A stretch of 64,000 nucleotides of DNA from Halorubrum sp. Atlit-26R (GCF_003666015.1 NZ_QPLT01000006.1:62001-126000), one strand, 5' to 3'; numbered from the stretch's first letter, positions 34,149 through 44,197 are shown. The notes: generated by a model from the letters alone, not told the origin. Program-made: numbers and translations.

Positions 34149-34778
34149 ATGGGCTTTTCCGGCGTCGACGAGCTCGACGCCGACCGGACCGCGCGTCGGC
34201 TCCGAACGGCCCCCGCCGAGCTGACGCCCGCCGAGGCGCGCTCGGTCGCGGCGACGCTGCTCGCGGACGGCGCGTTCTCGGAGCCGTACTGCGAGTGGCT
34301 GCCGACCTGGTACGAGCTCGCGCTGATCGCGCCCGTCAGGTACGCCGACTGGCGCCTGCGGCGGGTCGCCGGCGCGGTCGCCGACGAGGCGGGCGTGACC
34401 GCGACCGCCCCGCGGTTCTCGCGCCCGACCGACGTGCGGATCGACGGCGCGGCGGCGCTTTCGCGGGTCTCCGGCTTCCGCGAGCGGTTCCTCCTCGCGG
34501 ACTCGCTGCTCCACTTAGAGTGGTTCGACCACGTCGCCGCCGCCGACGGGATCGAGGTGCCCGAGGGCCTCGTCGCGCGGACCCGCGAGGAGTCGCTGTC
34601 CTACTACGGCGGCGAGCGCGACCGCCTCTCGCCCGACGTCCGGCGGTTCCAGCGTCACCTGTTCGCCGACGACCGCTGGGTCCGCCGGGTCGACGAGGCG
34701 TACGACCTCGACAGCGCCCTGTTCGGGCTCTGGGAGCGGCTGCTCCGGGACGAGCGGCGGCGGCTCGGCAGCGACTGA
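34149..34778 (+). CDS. Haloarchaeal protein of unknown function; start uncertain
   Basis: A 209-residue protein from the first ATG. It is mostly helical, with tryptophan/tyrosine-rich segments (CEWLPTWYELALIAPVRYADWRLRR, about 49-73) and a basic end LLRDERRRLGSD. The frame is open upstream to 33978. Its last 32 codons before this ATG read like protein (ITVLRLLRLTTPADFAAWYA and onward) but contain no ATG, GTG or TTG. The real start may be a CTG near 34071 or a mutated codon, ATC at 34053. No domain is recognised. Confidence 0.65.
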   Translation: MGFSGVDELDADRTARRLRTAPAELTPAEARSVAATLLADGAFSEPYCEWLPTWYELALIAPVRYADWRLRRVAGAVADEAGVTATAPRFSRPTDVRIDGAAALSRVSGFRERFLLADSLLHLEWFDHVAAADGIEVPEGLVARTREESLSYYGGERDRLSPDVRRFQRHLFADDRWVRRVDEAYDLDSALFGLWERLLRDERRRLGSD

Positions 34779-35141
34779 TCGGGGGCGAATGCTCGGAGGC
34801 ATCTGATCGGCGGCGACGGTCGACGGAGTCGCGGTTCGAGTCGACCGAGTTGGGATGTTACAGCTTCCGTAACAAGTTACGGGAGCTAATCGCGAAACGG
34901 GAGATAAGTATAGGCGCATCCCTCCATTACTGCGTTGTACGAACCACGTTTCGGTTCGCTGTCCCCGACCTTCGGCCCTCGTTTTCGCTCGCGGTCGCAG
35001 GGTTCCCGACCCGGTACCCCTCACCTCGTTCGATTTCCGTCTGCCACGGAGGAACACAACTCGGCGGCGAGTAATCTTTTATTCAGCGCTACGGCTGCCG
35101 GAAGCTTCATACGTCGGCTCGCGGATCCTCCGGGTACACGA
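34779..35141 (+). promoter_or_regulatory. Regulatory gap upstream of ppsA
   Basis: A 363-bp gap with two layers. At 34862-34887 is an inverted repeat, AGCTTCCGTAAC-AA-GTTACGGGAGCT (one mismatch), 15 bp before a TATA-like GATAAGTATA (34902-34911), suggesting an operator and an upstream promoter. Nearer the gene, AACT-N7-GAGTA at 35058-35073 is followed directly by a TATA box TCTTTTATTC (35076-35085). The first motif resembles the TrmB site TACT-N7/8-GAGTA described in Halobacterium, where TrmB activates gluconeogenic genes such as ppsA. No gene is seen. Confidence 0.5.
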
Positions 35142-37499
35142 ATGGCAGTACTCTTGCTGGAGGACGTCGACGCCGACGACGTCGGGACCGTCGGCGGAAA
35201 GGCCGCGTCGCTCGGCGAACTCATCGGTGCGGGGCTCCCGGTGCCGCCGGGGTTCGCCGTCACCGCGGGGACGTACCGGACGTTCATCGAGGAGGCCGGG
35301 ATCGACGACGAGCTGTTCGAGGCGGTCGACGTCGACCCCGAGGACTCCGCGGCGCTCCGCGAGGCCGAGTCGACCGCCGAGCGGCTGATCCTCGACACCC
35401 CGTTCCCCGAAGAAGTACGTGAGGAGATCGTAGAGCAGTACCGGGCGATGGCCGAGGACGGCGAGGAGGCGTTCGTCGCGGTGCGCTCCTCGGCCACGGC
35501 CGAGGACCTCCCCGACTCGTCGTTCGCCGGCCAGCAGGAGACGTTCCTCAACGTCCGCGAGGACGACCTCCTCCGGCGCGTGAAGGAGTGCTGGGCCTCG
35601 CTTTTCACCCAGCGCGCGATCTACTACCGACAGCAGCGGGGGTTCCCGCACAGCGAGGTCGACATCGCGGTCGTCGTCCAGCGGATGGTCGACGCAGACA
35701 AGTCCGGCGTGATGTTCACCAGCCACCCCTCGACGGGCGAGCCGCAGGTCACCATCGAGGCCGCGTGGGGGCTCGGCGAGGCGGTCGTCTCCGGCACCGT
35801 CTCCCCCGACAACTACGTGTACGACCGCGAGCGCGGCGAAGTCGACGAGGTCACCGTCGCGGACAAGAAGGTCGAGATGGTGAAAGACGAGGAGACCGGC
35901 GAGACGGTCCAGCTCGACGTGGAGGAGGAGCGCCGGCACGAGCGGGTCCTCTCGGACGCGGATATCGGCGACCTCGTCGAGCTCGGCGAGCGCGTGGAGG
36001 ACCACTACGGGTCGCCACAGGACGTCGAGTGGGCGATCTACGACGGCGAGATATACATGCTCCAGTCGCGCCCGATCACCACGATCCGGGAGGACGCCGG
36101 CGACGAGGAGGACGCGGACGCGGGCGAAACCGACGGCGAGACGCCGAGAAAGTCCACCGTCGGGGACGCGACGTCTGGCCAGCCCGGCGCGGCCAACGGC
36201 GGATCCGCCGGCTCGGACGCGGACGTCCTCGTCGACGGGCTCGGCGCGAGCCCGGGGATCGTCTCCGGCGCCGTCCGGATCGTCCACAAGCTCGACCACC
36301 TCGATCAGGTCCAGGAGGGCGACGTGATGGTGACGGAGATGACGATGCCCGACATGGTCCCGGCGATGAAACGCGCCGCCGGCATCGTCACCGACGAGGG
36401 CGGGATGACGAGCCACGCGGCGATCATCTCCCGCGAGCTCGGCGTCCCCGCGGTCGTCGGCACCGGCAACGGGACCCGCGTCCTCGAGGACGGCCAGCAG
36501 GTCACCCTCGACGGCGACAAGGGGACGATCCGGGCGGGCGAGTCCGAATCGGCCGAGTCCGGCGAGGAGTTCGAGCCGGTGGAGGCCGCGCGCCCGGAGA
36601 CCCCCGTCAAGCCGATGACGGCGACGGAGGTGAAGGTGAACGTCTCGATCCCGGAGGCGGCCGAGCGCGCCGCGGCGACTGGCGCCGACGGCGTCGGCCT
36701 GCTCCGGATCGAACACATGGTCCTGTCGCTCGGGAAGACCCCGGAGAAGTACATCAACGACCACGGCGCCCGCGCGTATCAGGACGAGCTGATCGAGGGC
36801 GTCCGGCGCGTCGCCGACGAGTTCTACCCCCGACCGGTCCGCGTCCGGACCATCGACGCGCCGACCGACGAGTTCCGCGAGTTGGAGGGCGGCGAGGGCG
36901 AGCCCGCCGAGCACAACCCGATGCTCGGCTGGCGCGGGATCCGCCGGAGCCTCGACAAGCCCGAGCCGTTCCGGCAGGAGCTGGCCGCGTTCGCGCGGCT
37001 CTACGACATGGGGTACGACAACCTGGAAGTGATGTTCCCGCTCGTCAACGACGCGGCCGACGTCGAGGGGATCACGGGGCACATGCGCGAGGCCGGGATC
37101 GACCCCGAGACGCACCGCTGGGGCGTGATGATCGAGACGCCCGCCAGCGCGCTCCAGATCGAGGAGCTCGCCCAGGCGGGGATCGACTTCGCCTCCTTCG
37201 GCACCAACGACCTCACGCAGTACACGCTCGCGGTCGACCGCAACAACGAGCACGTCGCCGACCGGTTCGACGAGCTCCACCCGGCCGTGCTGCGGCTCAT
37301 CGGCGACACGATCGAGACGTGCCGCGAGCTCGGCGTCGACACCAGCATCTGCGGGCAGGCCGGCTCGAAGCCGGAGATGGTCGAGTTCCTCGTCGAGAAG
37401 GGGGTCTCCTCCATCTCCGCGAACATCGACGCGGTCCGCGACGTCCAACACGAGGTGAAGCGGACCGAGCAGCGCCTGCTGCTGGATTCGGTCCGCTGA
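35142..37499 (+). CDS. ppsA: Phosphoenolpyruvate synthase
   Basis: A 785-residue enzyme making PEP from pyruvate and ATP for gluconeogenesis. Domains in order: N-terminal ATP-binding PPDK domain (about 12-330, with [19 protein letters not shown]), a swivelling phosphohistidine domain ([15 protein letters not shown], His425) and a C-terminal PEP/pyruvate TIM barrel (ending with [14 protein letters not shown] and CGQAGSKPE, whose cysteine is the proton donor). An acidic linker of about 50 residues (about 320-365) joins the first two, which is unusually long. Pyruvate kinase, the opposing enzyme, lies at 58810. Confidence 0.96.
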   Translation: MAVLLLEDVDADDVGTVGGKAASLGELIGAGLPVPPGFAVTAGTYRTFIEEAGIDDELFEAVDVDPEDSAALREAESTAERLILDTPFPEEVREEIVEQYRAMAEDGEEAFVAVRSSATAEDLPDSSFAGQQETFLNVREDDLLRRVKECWASLFTQRAIYYRQQRGFPHSEVDIAVVVQRMVDADKSGVMFTSHPSTGEPQVTIEAAWGLGEAVVSGTVSPDNYVYDRERGEVDEVTVADKKVEMVKDEETGETVQLDVEEERRHERVLSDADIGDLVELGERVEDHYGSPQDVEWAIYDGEIYMLQSRPITTIREDAGDEEDADAGETDGETPRKSTVGDATSGQPGAANGGSAGSDADVLVDGLGASPGIVSGAVRIVHKLDHLDQVQEGDVMVTEMTMPDMVPAMKRAAGIVTDEGGMTSHAAIISRELGVPAVVGTGNGTRVLEDGQQVTLDGDKGTIRAGESESAESGEEFEPVEAARPETPVKPMTATEVKVNVSIPEAAERAAATGADGVGLLRIEHMVLSLGKTPEKYINDHGARAYQDELIEGVRRVADEFYPRPVRVRTIDAPTDEFRELEGGEGEPAEHNPMLGWRGIRRSLDKPEPFRQELAAFARLYDMGYDNLEVMFPLVNDAADVEGITGHMREAGIDPETHRWGVMIETPASALQIEELAQAGIDFASFGTNDLTQYTLAVDRNNEHVADRFDELHPAVLRLIGDTIETCRELGVDTSICGQAGSKPEMVEFLVEKGVSSISANIDAVRDVQHEVKRTEQRLLLDSVR

Positions 37500-37575
37500 G
37501 GCGGCCCGGAGCGGCTTTTCTCTGCCGAATCCCAGAGCGGAACGAGTAAGAGCCGCCACCGGCAACAGGGGACAG

Positions 37576-38667
37576 ATGCGACAGCCGGAGCCGGAGCCGC
37601 AGTCGTTCGACCGGGTGCTCTCCTCGATGTGTACCGAGCCGCACCCGGACGCCCGCGCGGCCGCCGAGCGGTTCCTCGCGACGAACCCCGGCGACCCCGC
37701 CACCTACGACGCCGTGGCGGACTTGGAGGCCCGGGCGGTCGAGGGGCTCGCGACGCTCGCGGCCCACCCGACCCCCGCCGACGCCGCCGGGTACGTCACC
37801 TCCGGCGGCACCGAGGCGAACGTCCAGGCGGTGCGGTCGGCGCGGAACCGCCACGGCGAAGGCAGCAAGAAGGGCGGCGACGAGCTCAACGTCGTCGCGC
37901 CCGAGAGCGCGCACTTCTCGTTCCACAAGGCCGCGGAGCTGCTCGGGGTCGAGCTTCGGACGGTCCCCCTCGACGACGACCACCGGGCCGACCCCGAGGC
38001 CGTCGCGGCCGCGGTCGACGGCGCGACCGCGCTCGTCGTCGGTGTCGCCGGCAGCACGGAGTACGGCCGGGTCGACCCGATCCCGGAGATAGCGGCGATC
38101 GCCGAGGAGGCCGGCGCGCGCTTCCACGTCGACGCCGCGTGGGGCGGGTTCGTCCTCCCCTTCACCGACCACGCGTGGTCGTTCGCCGACGCGCCGGTCG
38201 ACACGCTGACGATCGACCCCCACAAGTTCGGACAGGCGCCGGTCCCGGCCGGGGGGCTGTTGGCCCGCGAGGACGCCGCGCTCGACGCGCTCGCGGTCGA
38301 GACTCCCTACCTGGAATCCCGGTCGCAGGCGACGCTGACCGGAACCCGGAGCGGCGCCGGGGTCGCCGGCGCCGTCGCGGCGATGGACGCGCTGTGGCCC
38401 GACGGCTACCGCGAGGCGGCCGAGCGCGCGGCCGAGAACGCCGACTGGCTCGCCGACGAACTCGCCGACCGCGGGTACGACGTCGTCGAGCCCGAGCTCC
38501 CGCTCGTCGCGGCCGACGTGCCCGAATCCGAGTTCCGCGCGCTCCGCGACGCCGGCTGGAAGGTGTCGCGGACCGGAACCGGAGAGCTCCGCGTGGTGTG
38601 TATGCCGCACGTGACGCGTGCGGCGCTGCGGGCGTTCATCGACGACCTCGACCGGATTCGGCGGTAG
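37576..38667 (+). CDS. mfnA: PLP-dependent decarboxylase (MfnA-type, tyrosine/aspartate)
   Basis: A 363-residue group II decarboxylase. Lys217 in DPHKFG binds pyridoxal phosphate. Other family marks are [17 protein letters not shown] (about 75-91), [14 protein letters not shown] (about 114-127) and HVDAAWGGF. In methanogens MfnA makes tyramine. In haloarchaea, which lack methanofuran, the homologue more likely makes beta-alanine from aspartate for coenzyme A. It lies 76 bp after ppsA on the same strand. Confidence 0.87.
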   Translation: MRQPEPEPQSFDRVLSSMCTEPHPDARAAAERFLATNPGDPATYDAVADLEARAVEGLATLAAHPTPADAAGYVTSGGTEANVQAVRSARNRHGEGSKKGGDELNVVAPESAHFSFHKAAELLGVELRTVPLDDDHRADPEAVAAAVDGATALVVGVAGSTEYGRVDPIPEIAAIAEEAGARFHVDAAWGGFVLPFTDHAWSFADAPVDTLTIDPHKFGQAPVPAGGLLAREDAALDALAVETPYLESRSQATLTGTRSGAGVAGAVAAMDALWPDGYREAAERAAENADWLADELADRGYDVVEPELPLVAADVPESEFRALRDAGWKVSRTGTGELRVVCMPHVTRAALRAFIDDLDRIRR

Positions 38668-38702
38668 GTCCTTTTTAAATACTCGACCGCGGTGGCGAGT
38701 GA

Positions 38703-39110
38703 CCTTTATAAAAGAACCTGCTGGGCGGTGGCGCGTGCCTGCGAGCGGCCGGAGCGAAGCGGAGGCCGCGAGGAGCACGCGCGAGGGAGTCGCGGCCGCT
38801 TTTAAGCGGCCGCGACGAGGCTGGGGAGGCGTGAGGTGCTGTCGCGGTGCGGGGCGGGACTCGAAGGGGCAGCCGCGAGGGCGGCGCAGACGACGGAAGC
38901 ACCGCAGCGAGTGAGCGGAGCGAACGAGCGAGGAGCGCACCGAGTGTGCGCCGCCCTCGCGGCTGGGGCTTCGGTGGCAGTCGCGTTGATCGTCAATTTA
39001 TAAGTAGCCACGTACGGCCGAGCGGCTGGGGCTTCGGTGGCAGTCGCGTTGATCGTCAATTTATAAGTAGCCACGTACGGCCGAGCGGCTGGGGCTTCGG
39101 TGCCGGTCGT
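38703..39110 (+). repeat. Structured dispersed repeat, copy 6, with 63-bp tail repeats
   Basis: Read on the plus strand: CTTTATAAAAG box at 38703-38713, body from about 38725. P1 has GGAGCGAAGCGGA in its loop. P2 is a perfect 13-bp stem, GTCGCGGCCGCTT with AAGCGGCCGCGAC, closed by TT. P3 arms CAGCCGCGAGGGCGGCGCA and TGCGCCGCCCTCGCGGCTG are perfectly complementary. The tail is a perfect 63-bp direct repeat (38960-39022 and 39023-39085) plus a partial third unit to about 39110 without a TTTATAA box. Here the tail reads CTGGGGCTTCGG. It lies between mfnA and the halocyanin gene. Confidence 0.9.
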
Positions 39111-39174
39111 CGTTCAACAGTGATCCCGCGTTCGGATCAACATATTCACTACGGGTCACCACGAACCGGCCTGT

Positions 39175-39810
39175 ATGAGTTCGGACGACGTCTCTCGGCG
39201 CGCGTTCATGCGGACGGCCGGCGGTGCGGCGGCCGCCGCCGGCGCGGCGACGGCGACGGCGGGGACGGCGGCTGCACAGGAAGTGGAACCCGACTGGCCG
39301 AGCGCCGCCAACGGCAACGTCGGGTCGTACACCGACGCCCGCGGTCAGGACTCCGTGACCATCTCGGTCGGCGCCGGCGACCAGGGGCTCGCGTTCGACC
39401 CGACCCTCGTGTGGGTCGACGAGGGGACGACGATCACCTGGGAGTGGACCGGTGCCGGCGGCGCGCACAACGTCCAGACCGTCGACGGCGGCGGCCCGGC
39501 CAGCCTCGACAGCGGCGACCCCGTCGGCGAGGAGGGCGCCACCTACGAGTACGAGACGTCGGGCGAGGACGCCGGTATCACCCACTACCACTGCGTGCCC
39601 CACACCGCGGTCGGCATGCACGGCGGCCTCGCCGTCGGCGGGGACATCGCCACCGTCGAGGTCGGCGGCGGCGGCTCGGACGCGGTGTTCGTCCCGGACG
39701 CCGCCCGCGCGCTCGGCATCGCGACGTTCATGGCGATGGTGAGCACGCTGGGGTTAGCGTTCGTCTTCATGAAGTACGGCGGCACGATCACCGGGCGAGA
39801 GCAGGCGTAG
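39175..39810 (+). CDS. Membrane-anchored halocyanin (blue copper protein)
   Basis: A 211-residue exported electron carrier. A Tat signal starts with SRRAFMRT (7-14) and ends around the AAAQ site near residue 35. The cupredoxin domain supplies copper ligands His98, Cys140, His143 and Met148. A C-terminal membrane helix (about 171-192) follows an acidic linker. This form is anchored at the C-terminus, unlike the lipoprotein halocyanin at 48188. It likely passes electrons between respiratory complexes outside the membrane. Confidence 0.93.
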   Translation: MSSDDVSRRAFMRTAGGAAAAAGAATATAGTAAAQEVEPDWPSAANGNVGSYTDARGQDSVTISVGAGDQGLAFDPTLVWVDEGTTITWEWTGAGGAHNVQTVDGGGPASLDSGDPVGEEGATYEYETSGEDAGITHYHCVPHTAVGMHGGLAVGGDIATVEVGGGGSDAVFVPDAARALGIATFMAMVSTLGLAFVFMKYGGTITGREQA

Positions 39811-39861
39811 CGGACGGCGGTTGCGCTCTTCTCGGGTTCGCCCTCGCCCGCAGCGGTCCCG

Positions 39862-40911
39862 TCACTCCCCGTCGACGAGCTCCTCGTACAGCGCGACGTA
39901 GCGGTCGATAACCGCCACGCGGTCGAAGGAGGCGAACTCGCGGTCGACCGCGCGACGTTCGAGGTCACCGACCGCGACGAACTCGTCGGCTAACTCCGCC
40001 GGGCTCGTCACGAGGCGCCCGCGCTCGCGGCCCTCGACGAGCTCGTGCGCGCTCGAATCGGCCTGGTACTCGACGAGGGCGACGCAGCCGCACGCGACCG
40101 CCCACAGCAGGTCCGTCGCGAACGTCTCCCACGTCGCCGTCGCGACCGCGACGTGCGTCCCTTTGAATATCGGAATCCGCTCTTCGACCGACAGGTCGCC
40201 GAGGAACGCGACCCGGTCGTCGATCCGGAGGTCGCTCGCGGTCGCCTCGATCCGGCCGCGCTCGGGGCCGTCGCCGATCACCGCGGCGGTCCAGTCGCGG
40301 CCGCGGAGCTCGGCGAGCCCGAGCAGGAACGTCTCGACGTTGGCGTGGCGGTCGAGCCGCCGCGAGTACACCGCGTCGAACCGGTCGTCGACGCCCGCGG
40401 CCTCGACGGCGTCGAAGTCGATGCTCTCGGGGAGCACCCGCACGTCGTCGCCGTCGGCGCCGTGTTCGCGGACGCGCGTCTTGGTGGTCCGCGAGGGCGT
40501 CGTCACCGCGTCGGCGCGCCGGGCGAGCGGCCGGTACCAGCGCCGGGCGTCGTCGGGGTGGTCGCGCCACCAGTCGACGACGACGGGCGCCCGCGAGAGC
40601 GACCCCGCGACGGTCGCGGCGAGCGCGGGCGTCGGCGGGCTGTTGACCGCGTGGACGACGTCCGGTCCGACGCCTCGGAGCGCGGCCGGGAGCTTCGCGG
40701 CGAACGCGACCGGGGCGGGCTCGACGGTGACCGACCGGTACTCGATCCCGTCGTCGTCGAAGGTCGCGTGGTCGCCGCCCCACCACTGCGCGCAGAGCCA
40801 GGTCACGTCGTGGCCGCGGTCGGCGAGCGCGCGGGCGGTCCGCAGGGTTCGCGTTCGCGCCGGAGTCTCCCCGTGTCCGGGGGCGAAAAGCGAGACGAAC
40901 GCGACGCGCAT
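39862..40911 (-). CDS. Glycosyltransferase family 4-like
   Basis: A 349-residue GT-B-fold transferase. Acceptor lobe start RVAFVSLFAPGHGETPARTRTL, middle DVVHAVNSPPTPALAA (about 104-119), donor-lobe start DAVYSRRLDRHANVETFLLGLAEL and AAVIGDGPERGRIE (about 234-247). The usual EX7E motif is altered to ATWETFATDLLWAVACG, with the second glutamate not obvious. The ATG at 40911 is chosen; the frame upstream is low-complexity. Acceptor and donor are unknown; surface glycans are a reasonable guess. Confidence 0.8.
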   Translation of the reverse strand: MRVAFVSLFAPGHGETPARTRTLRTARALADRGHDVTWLCAQWWGGDHATFDDDGIEYRSVTVEPAPVAFAAKLPAALRGVGPDVVHAVNSPPTPALAATVAGSLSRAPVVVDWWRDHPDDARRWYRPLARRADAVTTPSRTTKTRVREHGADGDDVRVLPESIDFDAVEAAGVDDRFDAVYSRRLDRHANVETFLLGLAELRGRDWTAAVIGDGPERGRIEATASDLRIDDRVAFLGDLSVEERIPIFKGTHVAVATATWETFATDLLWAVACGCVALVEYQADSSAHELVEGRERGRLVTSPAELADEFVAVGDLERRAVDREFASFDRVAVIDRYVALYEELVDGE

Positions 40912-41065
40912 ACGCCGACCGGACGGGGGGCGCCGGTAAAAAGACACGGCATCCAGAGGAGGAGCGGGACGGAGCGGCGAGCGGGAGCGGCGGCGCGCCG
41001 CGAGGGTCCGGCGGCGGGGTTCCGTCACCCGAAACGGTTTCACGGCACGCCCGGAACCGGTTGGC

Positions 41066-42871
41066 ATGCGACAGTACGACATCGAACGCTACCTCAACGT
41101 GCGGAACGCGGGCGGCGCCGACCTCGGCCCCGACGGCCGGCTCTCGTTCCTGCTCGACACGACCGGAACGGGTCAGGTGTGGTCGGTCCGCGAGCCGGAG
41201 TCGTGGCCCGAACAGCACACCTTCTTCGAGGAGTCCGTCTCCTTCGTCGACTCCTCGCCCGAGCGCTCGGAGGCCGTCTTCGGCATGGACGAGGGCGGCA
41301 ACGAGCGCGCGCAGCTGTACCGGCTCGACTACGAGTCCGGCGCGATCACGGACCTCACCGACATGCCCGAGGCGAAACACCGGTGGGGCGGCTGGGACTC
41401 GACCGGCGACCGGTTCGCGTTCGCGTCGAACCGCCGCGACGAGGCCGTCTTCGACGTGTACGTTCAGGGCCGCGACGAGACCGGCGACGACGCCGAACTG
41501 GTCCACGAGGGCGACGGCTGGCTCTCGGTCGCCGGCTGGTCGCCGAGCGACGACCGGCTGATCGTCCACGAGGCGCACTCGTCGTTCGACCACGACGTGT
41601 ACACCCTCGATCTCGCGACCGGCGACCTCACCCACCACACGCCCCACGAGGGCGACGTGCGCTACTCCGGGCCGGGGTGGGGCCCCGACGGCGAGGGGGT
41701 CTACCTCGTCACCGACCGCGACACGGACACCCTCCGGTTAGAGCGGCTCGACTTGGAGACCGACGAGTTCGACGTCGTCGCCGACGGCGGCGAGTGGAAC
41801 GTCGACGGCGTCGCGATAGACGAGGACTCCCGGCGACTGGTCTACTCCCGGAACGTCGACGGCTACACCGAGCTCACCGCCGGCGAACTCGTCGCGCCCG
41901 ACCGGATCGACGAGCTCCCGACGCCGGACCTCCCGCGGGGCGTCGCGGGCGGCGTGAGCTTCGGCCCCGAGGGCGAGCGGTTCGCCGTCACGTCGACGGG
42001 GAGCACGCACAACGCGGACGTCTACGTCGTCGACGCGACCACGGGCGAGGCGGAGCGGTGGACGCGCGCCTCGACCGCGGGCGTCCCGCCGGACACGTTC
42101 GTCGAGCGCGAGCTGGTCCACTACCCGACCTTCGACGGACGCGAAATTCCGGCGTTCTTCTCCGTGCCCGAGACGGAGCCGCCGGAGTCGGGCTACCCGG
42201 TCGTCGTCGACATCCACGGCGGCCCCGAGTCGCAGCGGCGGCCCTCCTTCGCCTCCGTGACGCAGTACCTCCTGAACAACGGGTACGCGGTTTTCGAGCC
42301 GAACGTCCGCGGCTCCTCCGGCTACGGCAAGGCGTACTCCGGGCTCGACGACGTGGAGAACCGGATGGACTCGGTCAAGGACGTCCGCGAGGGCGTCGGC
42401 TGGCTCCACGACCACCCCGAGGTCGACCCGGACCGCGTCGTCGCGATGGGCGGCTCCTACGGCGGGTTCATGGTGCTCGCGTCGCTGACCGAGTACCCCG
42501 AGCTGTGGGCTGCCGGCGTCGACATCGTCGGCATCGCGAACTTCGTCACGTTCTTGGAGAACACCGGCGACTGGCGGCGGTCGCTGCGCGAGGCCGAGTA
42601 CGGCTCGCTCGACGAGGACCGCGAGTTCCTCGAGTCCGTCTCGCCGATCAACAACATCGAGCGGATCGAGACGCCGCTGTTCGTCCTCCACGGCGAGAAC
42701 GACCCGCGGGTGCCCGTCGGCGAGGCCGAACAGATCGTCGAGGAGGCCCGCGAGCAGGGCGTCCCCGTCCGGAAGCTGATCTTCGACGACGAGGGGCACG
42801 GCTTCGCGAAGCTCGACAACCGGATCGAGGCGTACCGCGAGATCGTCGACTTCCTCGCGGAACACGTCTGA
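41066..42871 (+). CDS. S9-family serine peptidase (acylaminoacyl/prolyl oligopeptidase type)
   Basis: A 601-residue peptidase. The N-terminal two thirds form a beta-propeller, with repeated WS/DG-type blades such as GWDSTGDRFAFAS and AGWSPSDDRLIVHE, which restricts access to short peptides. The C-terminal alpha/beta hydrolase carries Ser464 in GGSYGG, Asp546 in GENDPR and His578 in DEGHGF. No signal peptide, so it acts in the cytoplasm, probably on peptides released by the proteasome. Confidence 0.93.
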   Translation: MRQYDIERYLNVRNAGGADLGPDGRLSFLLDTTGTGQVWSVREPESWPEQHTFFEESVSFVDSSPERSEAVFGMDEGGNERAQLYRLDYESGAITDLTDMPEAKHRWGGWDSTGDRFAFASNRRDEAVFDVYVQGRDETGDDAELVHEGDGWLSVAGWSPSDDRLIVHEAHSSFDHDVYTLDLATGDLTHHTPHEGDVRYSGPGWGPDGEGVYLVTDRDTDTLRLERLDLETDEFDVVADGGEWNVDGVAIDEDSRRLVYSRNVDGYTELTAGELVAPDRIDELPTPDLPRGVAGGVSFGPEGERFAVTSTGSTHNADVYVVDATTGEAERWTRASTAGVPPDTFVERELVHYPTFDGREIPAFFSVPETEPPESGYPVVVDIHGGPESQRRPSFASVTQYLLNNGYAVFEPNVRGSSGYGKAYSGLDDVENRMDSVKDVREGVGWLHDHPEVDPDRVVAMGGSYGGFMVLASLTEYPELWAAGVDIVGIANFVTFLENTGDWRRSLREAEYGSLDEDREFLESVSPINNIERIETPLFVLHGENDPRVPVGEAEQIVEEAREQGVPVRKLIFDDEGHGFAKLDNRIEAYREIVDFLAEHV

Positions 42872-42920
42872 GGCGAAGAGTTCGGTCGAGTTTTTGAATC
42901 GGTCCGAGCTGTCGCGGCCG

Positions 42921-43300
42921 TTTATTTATAAATGGTTGACTGCGGATCGGTGGCAAATATCTTCAAAGACCCAGCCGCTCGCTTATAAGTGGCTGACTGA
43001 GATCGACGACAAACGCCGCCAAAGCCCCAGCCGGGAGGGCTCGGGGGCCTTGCTGCGCTCCTCGCTCACTTCGTTCGCTGCGGTGCTTGCTGCGGCCGCC
43101 TTCGCCCTCCCGGCTGCCCCTTTGAGTCCCGCCCCGCACCGCACAGCAACCGCGCCTCACGCCTCCCCAGCCTCGTCGGGCGCGTCTTCGGGCTCCCTTC
43201 GGTCGCCCTCGGAGCGCCCGACTCCCTCGCGCGTGCTGACTCGCGGCCGCCGAGGGCGGCCGCTCGCAGGCACACGCCACCGCATCATCTATTTATTAAG
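42921..43300 (-). repeat. Structured dispersed repeat, copy 7
   Basis: Read on the minus strand: CTTAATAAATAG box at about 43290-43301, body from about 43283. P2 arms GTCGGGCGC and GCGCCCGAC form a 9-bp stem with a longer loop. P3 differs from all other copies: the left arm GCCGGGAGGGC and right arm GCCCTCCCGGC replace the usual GCCGCGAGG/CCTCGCGGC, and both sides changed together so pairing is kept. Two tail units follow, with TTATAA boxes near 42985 and 42927. It lies between two converging genes (S9 peptidase and aldo-keto reductase). Confidence 0.88.
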
Positions 43301-43313
43301 GAGCGTCGCTCCC

Positions 43314-44144
43314 CTACCAGTCCGGGCCGAAGTCGGGGTTGAGCTGGCGGTCGGTGCGGCCGAGCGCGTCGATCGCCGCGACGTCCTCGTCGTCGAGGTC
43401 GAGGTCGACGCTCGCGAGGTTGTCGCGGATGTGGTCGATCCCCGTCGCCTTGGGAATCGCCGTGACGCCCTTCTCGCGGAGCCACGCGAGGCTCACCTGC
43501 GCGGCGCTGACGCCGTGCTTCTCGGCGATATCGACGATGTCCGGGTCGTCGAGGATCTCGCCGCGGGCGAGCGGCGAGTAGGCGACGAGCTCGACGCCGT
43601 TGGCGTCGGCGTACTCGCGCAGCTCCTCCTGGCGGAGCAGCGGGTGCATCTCGACCTGGTTCACGAACGGCGCCTCGCCGAGCGCGTCGGTCGCCGCGTC
43701 GAGGTGGTGCGGCTCGAAGTTGGAAACGCCGATCCGGTCGATCAGGCCGTCGTCGCGCAGCTCGGCGAACGCCAGCAGCGTCTCCTCCGGCTCGTACTCG
43801 CCGGCCGGCCAGTGGACGTACATGAGGTCGACCGAGTCGACGCCGAGCTTGTCGAGGCTCTCGCGGGTCGAGGAGACGACGTCCTCGGGCGCGAGGTTGT
43901 CGATCCACACCTTCGACGCGAGGAAGATGTCCTCGCGGTCGACGTCGCTTTTCGCGATCCCCTCGCCGACGGCCGCCTCGTTGCCGTAGATCTGTGCGGT
44001 GTCGACGTGGCGGTAGCCGGCGTCGAGCGCGTTCGCCAGCGACTCGGTACACTGCGCGGGGTCGTCGTTCTCCCACGTCCCGAGCCCGAGCACGGGTATT
44101 CCGTTCCGGGTCGGTACCGCGGGCTGCTGCTGTTGGTCTGTCAT
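43314..44144 (-). CDS. Aldo/keto reductase
   Basis: A 276-residue NADPH-dependent TIM-barrel oxidoreductase. The catalytic tetrad is complete: Asp48, Tyr53 (QIYGNE), Lys78 (SKVW) and His111 (VHWP). Similar enzymes reduce aldehydes such as methylglyoxal or 2,5-diketo-D-gluconate; the substrate is not predictable here. The ATG is preferred to the GTG one codon upstream. Confidence 0.92.
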   Translation of the reverse strand: MTDQQQQPAVPTRNGIPVLGLGTWENDDPAQCTESLANALDAGYRHVDTAQIYGNEAAVGEGIAKSDVDREDIFLASKVWIDNLAPEDVVSSTRESLDKLGVDSVDLMYVHWPAGEYEPEETLLAFAELRDDGLIDRIGVSNFEPHHLDAATDALGEAPFVNQVEMHPLLRQEELREYADANGVELVAYSPLARGEILDDPDIVDIAEKHGVSAAQVSLAWLREKGVTAIPKATGIDHIRDNLASVDLDLDDEDVAAIDALGRTDRQLNPDFGPDW

Positions 44145-44197
44145 CACTCCCGCCTACTCGCGTGAGCCGAAAATCGCTTGCGGTAGGGGCGGGCCGC

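Noticed and set aside
34825-34850. GGTTCGAGTC as a tRNA T-loop
   Set aside because: No matching acceptor, D-arm or anticodon structure could be built around it.
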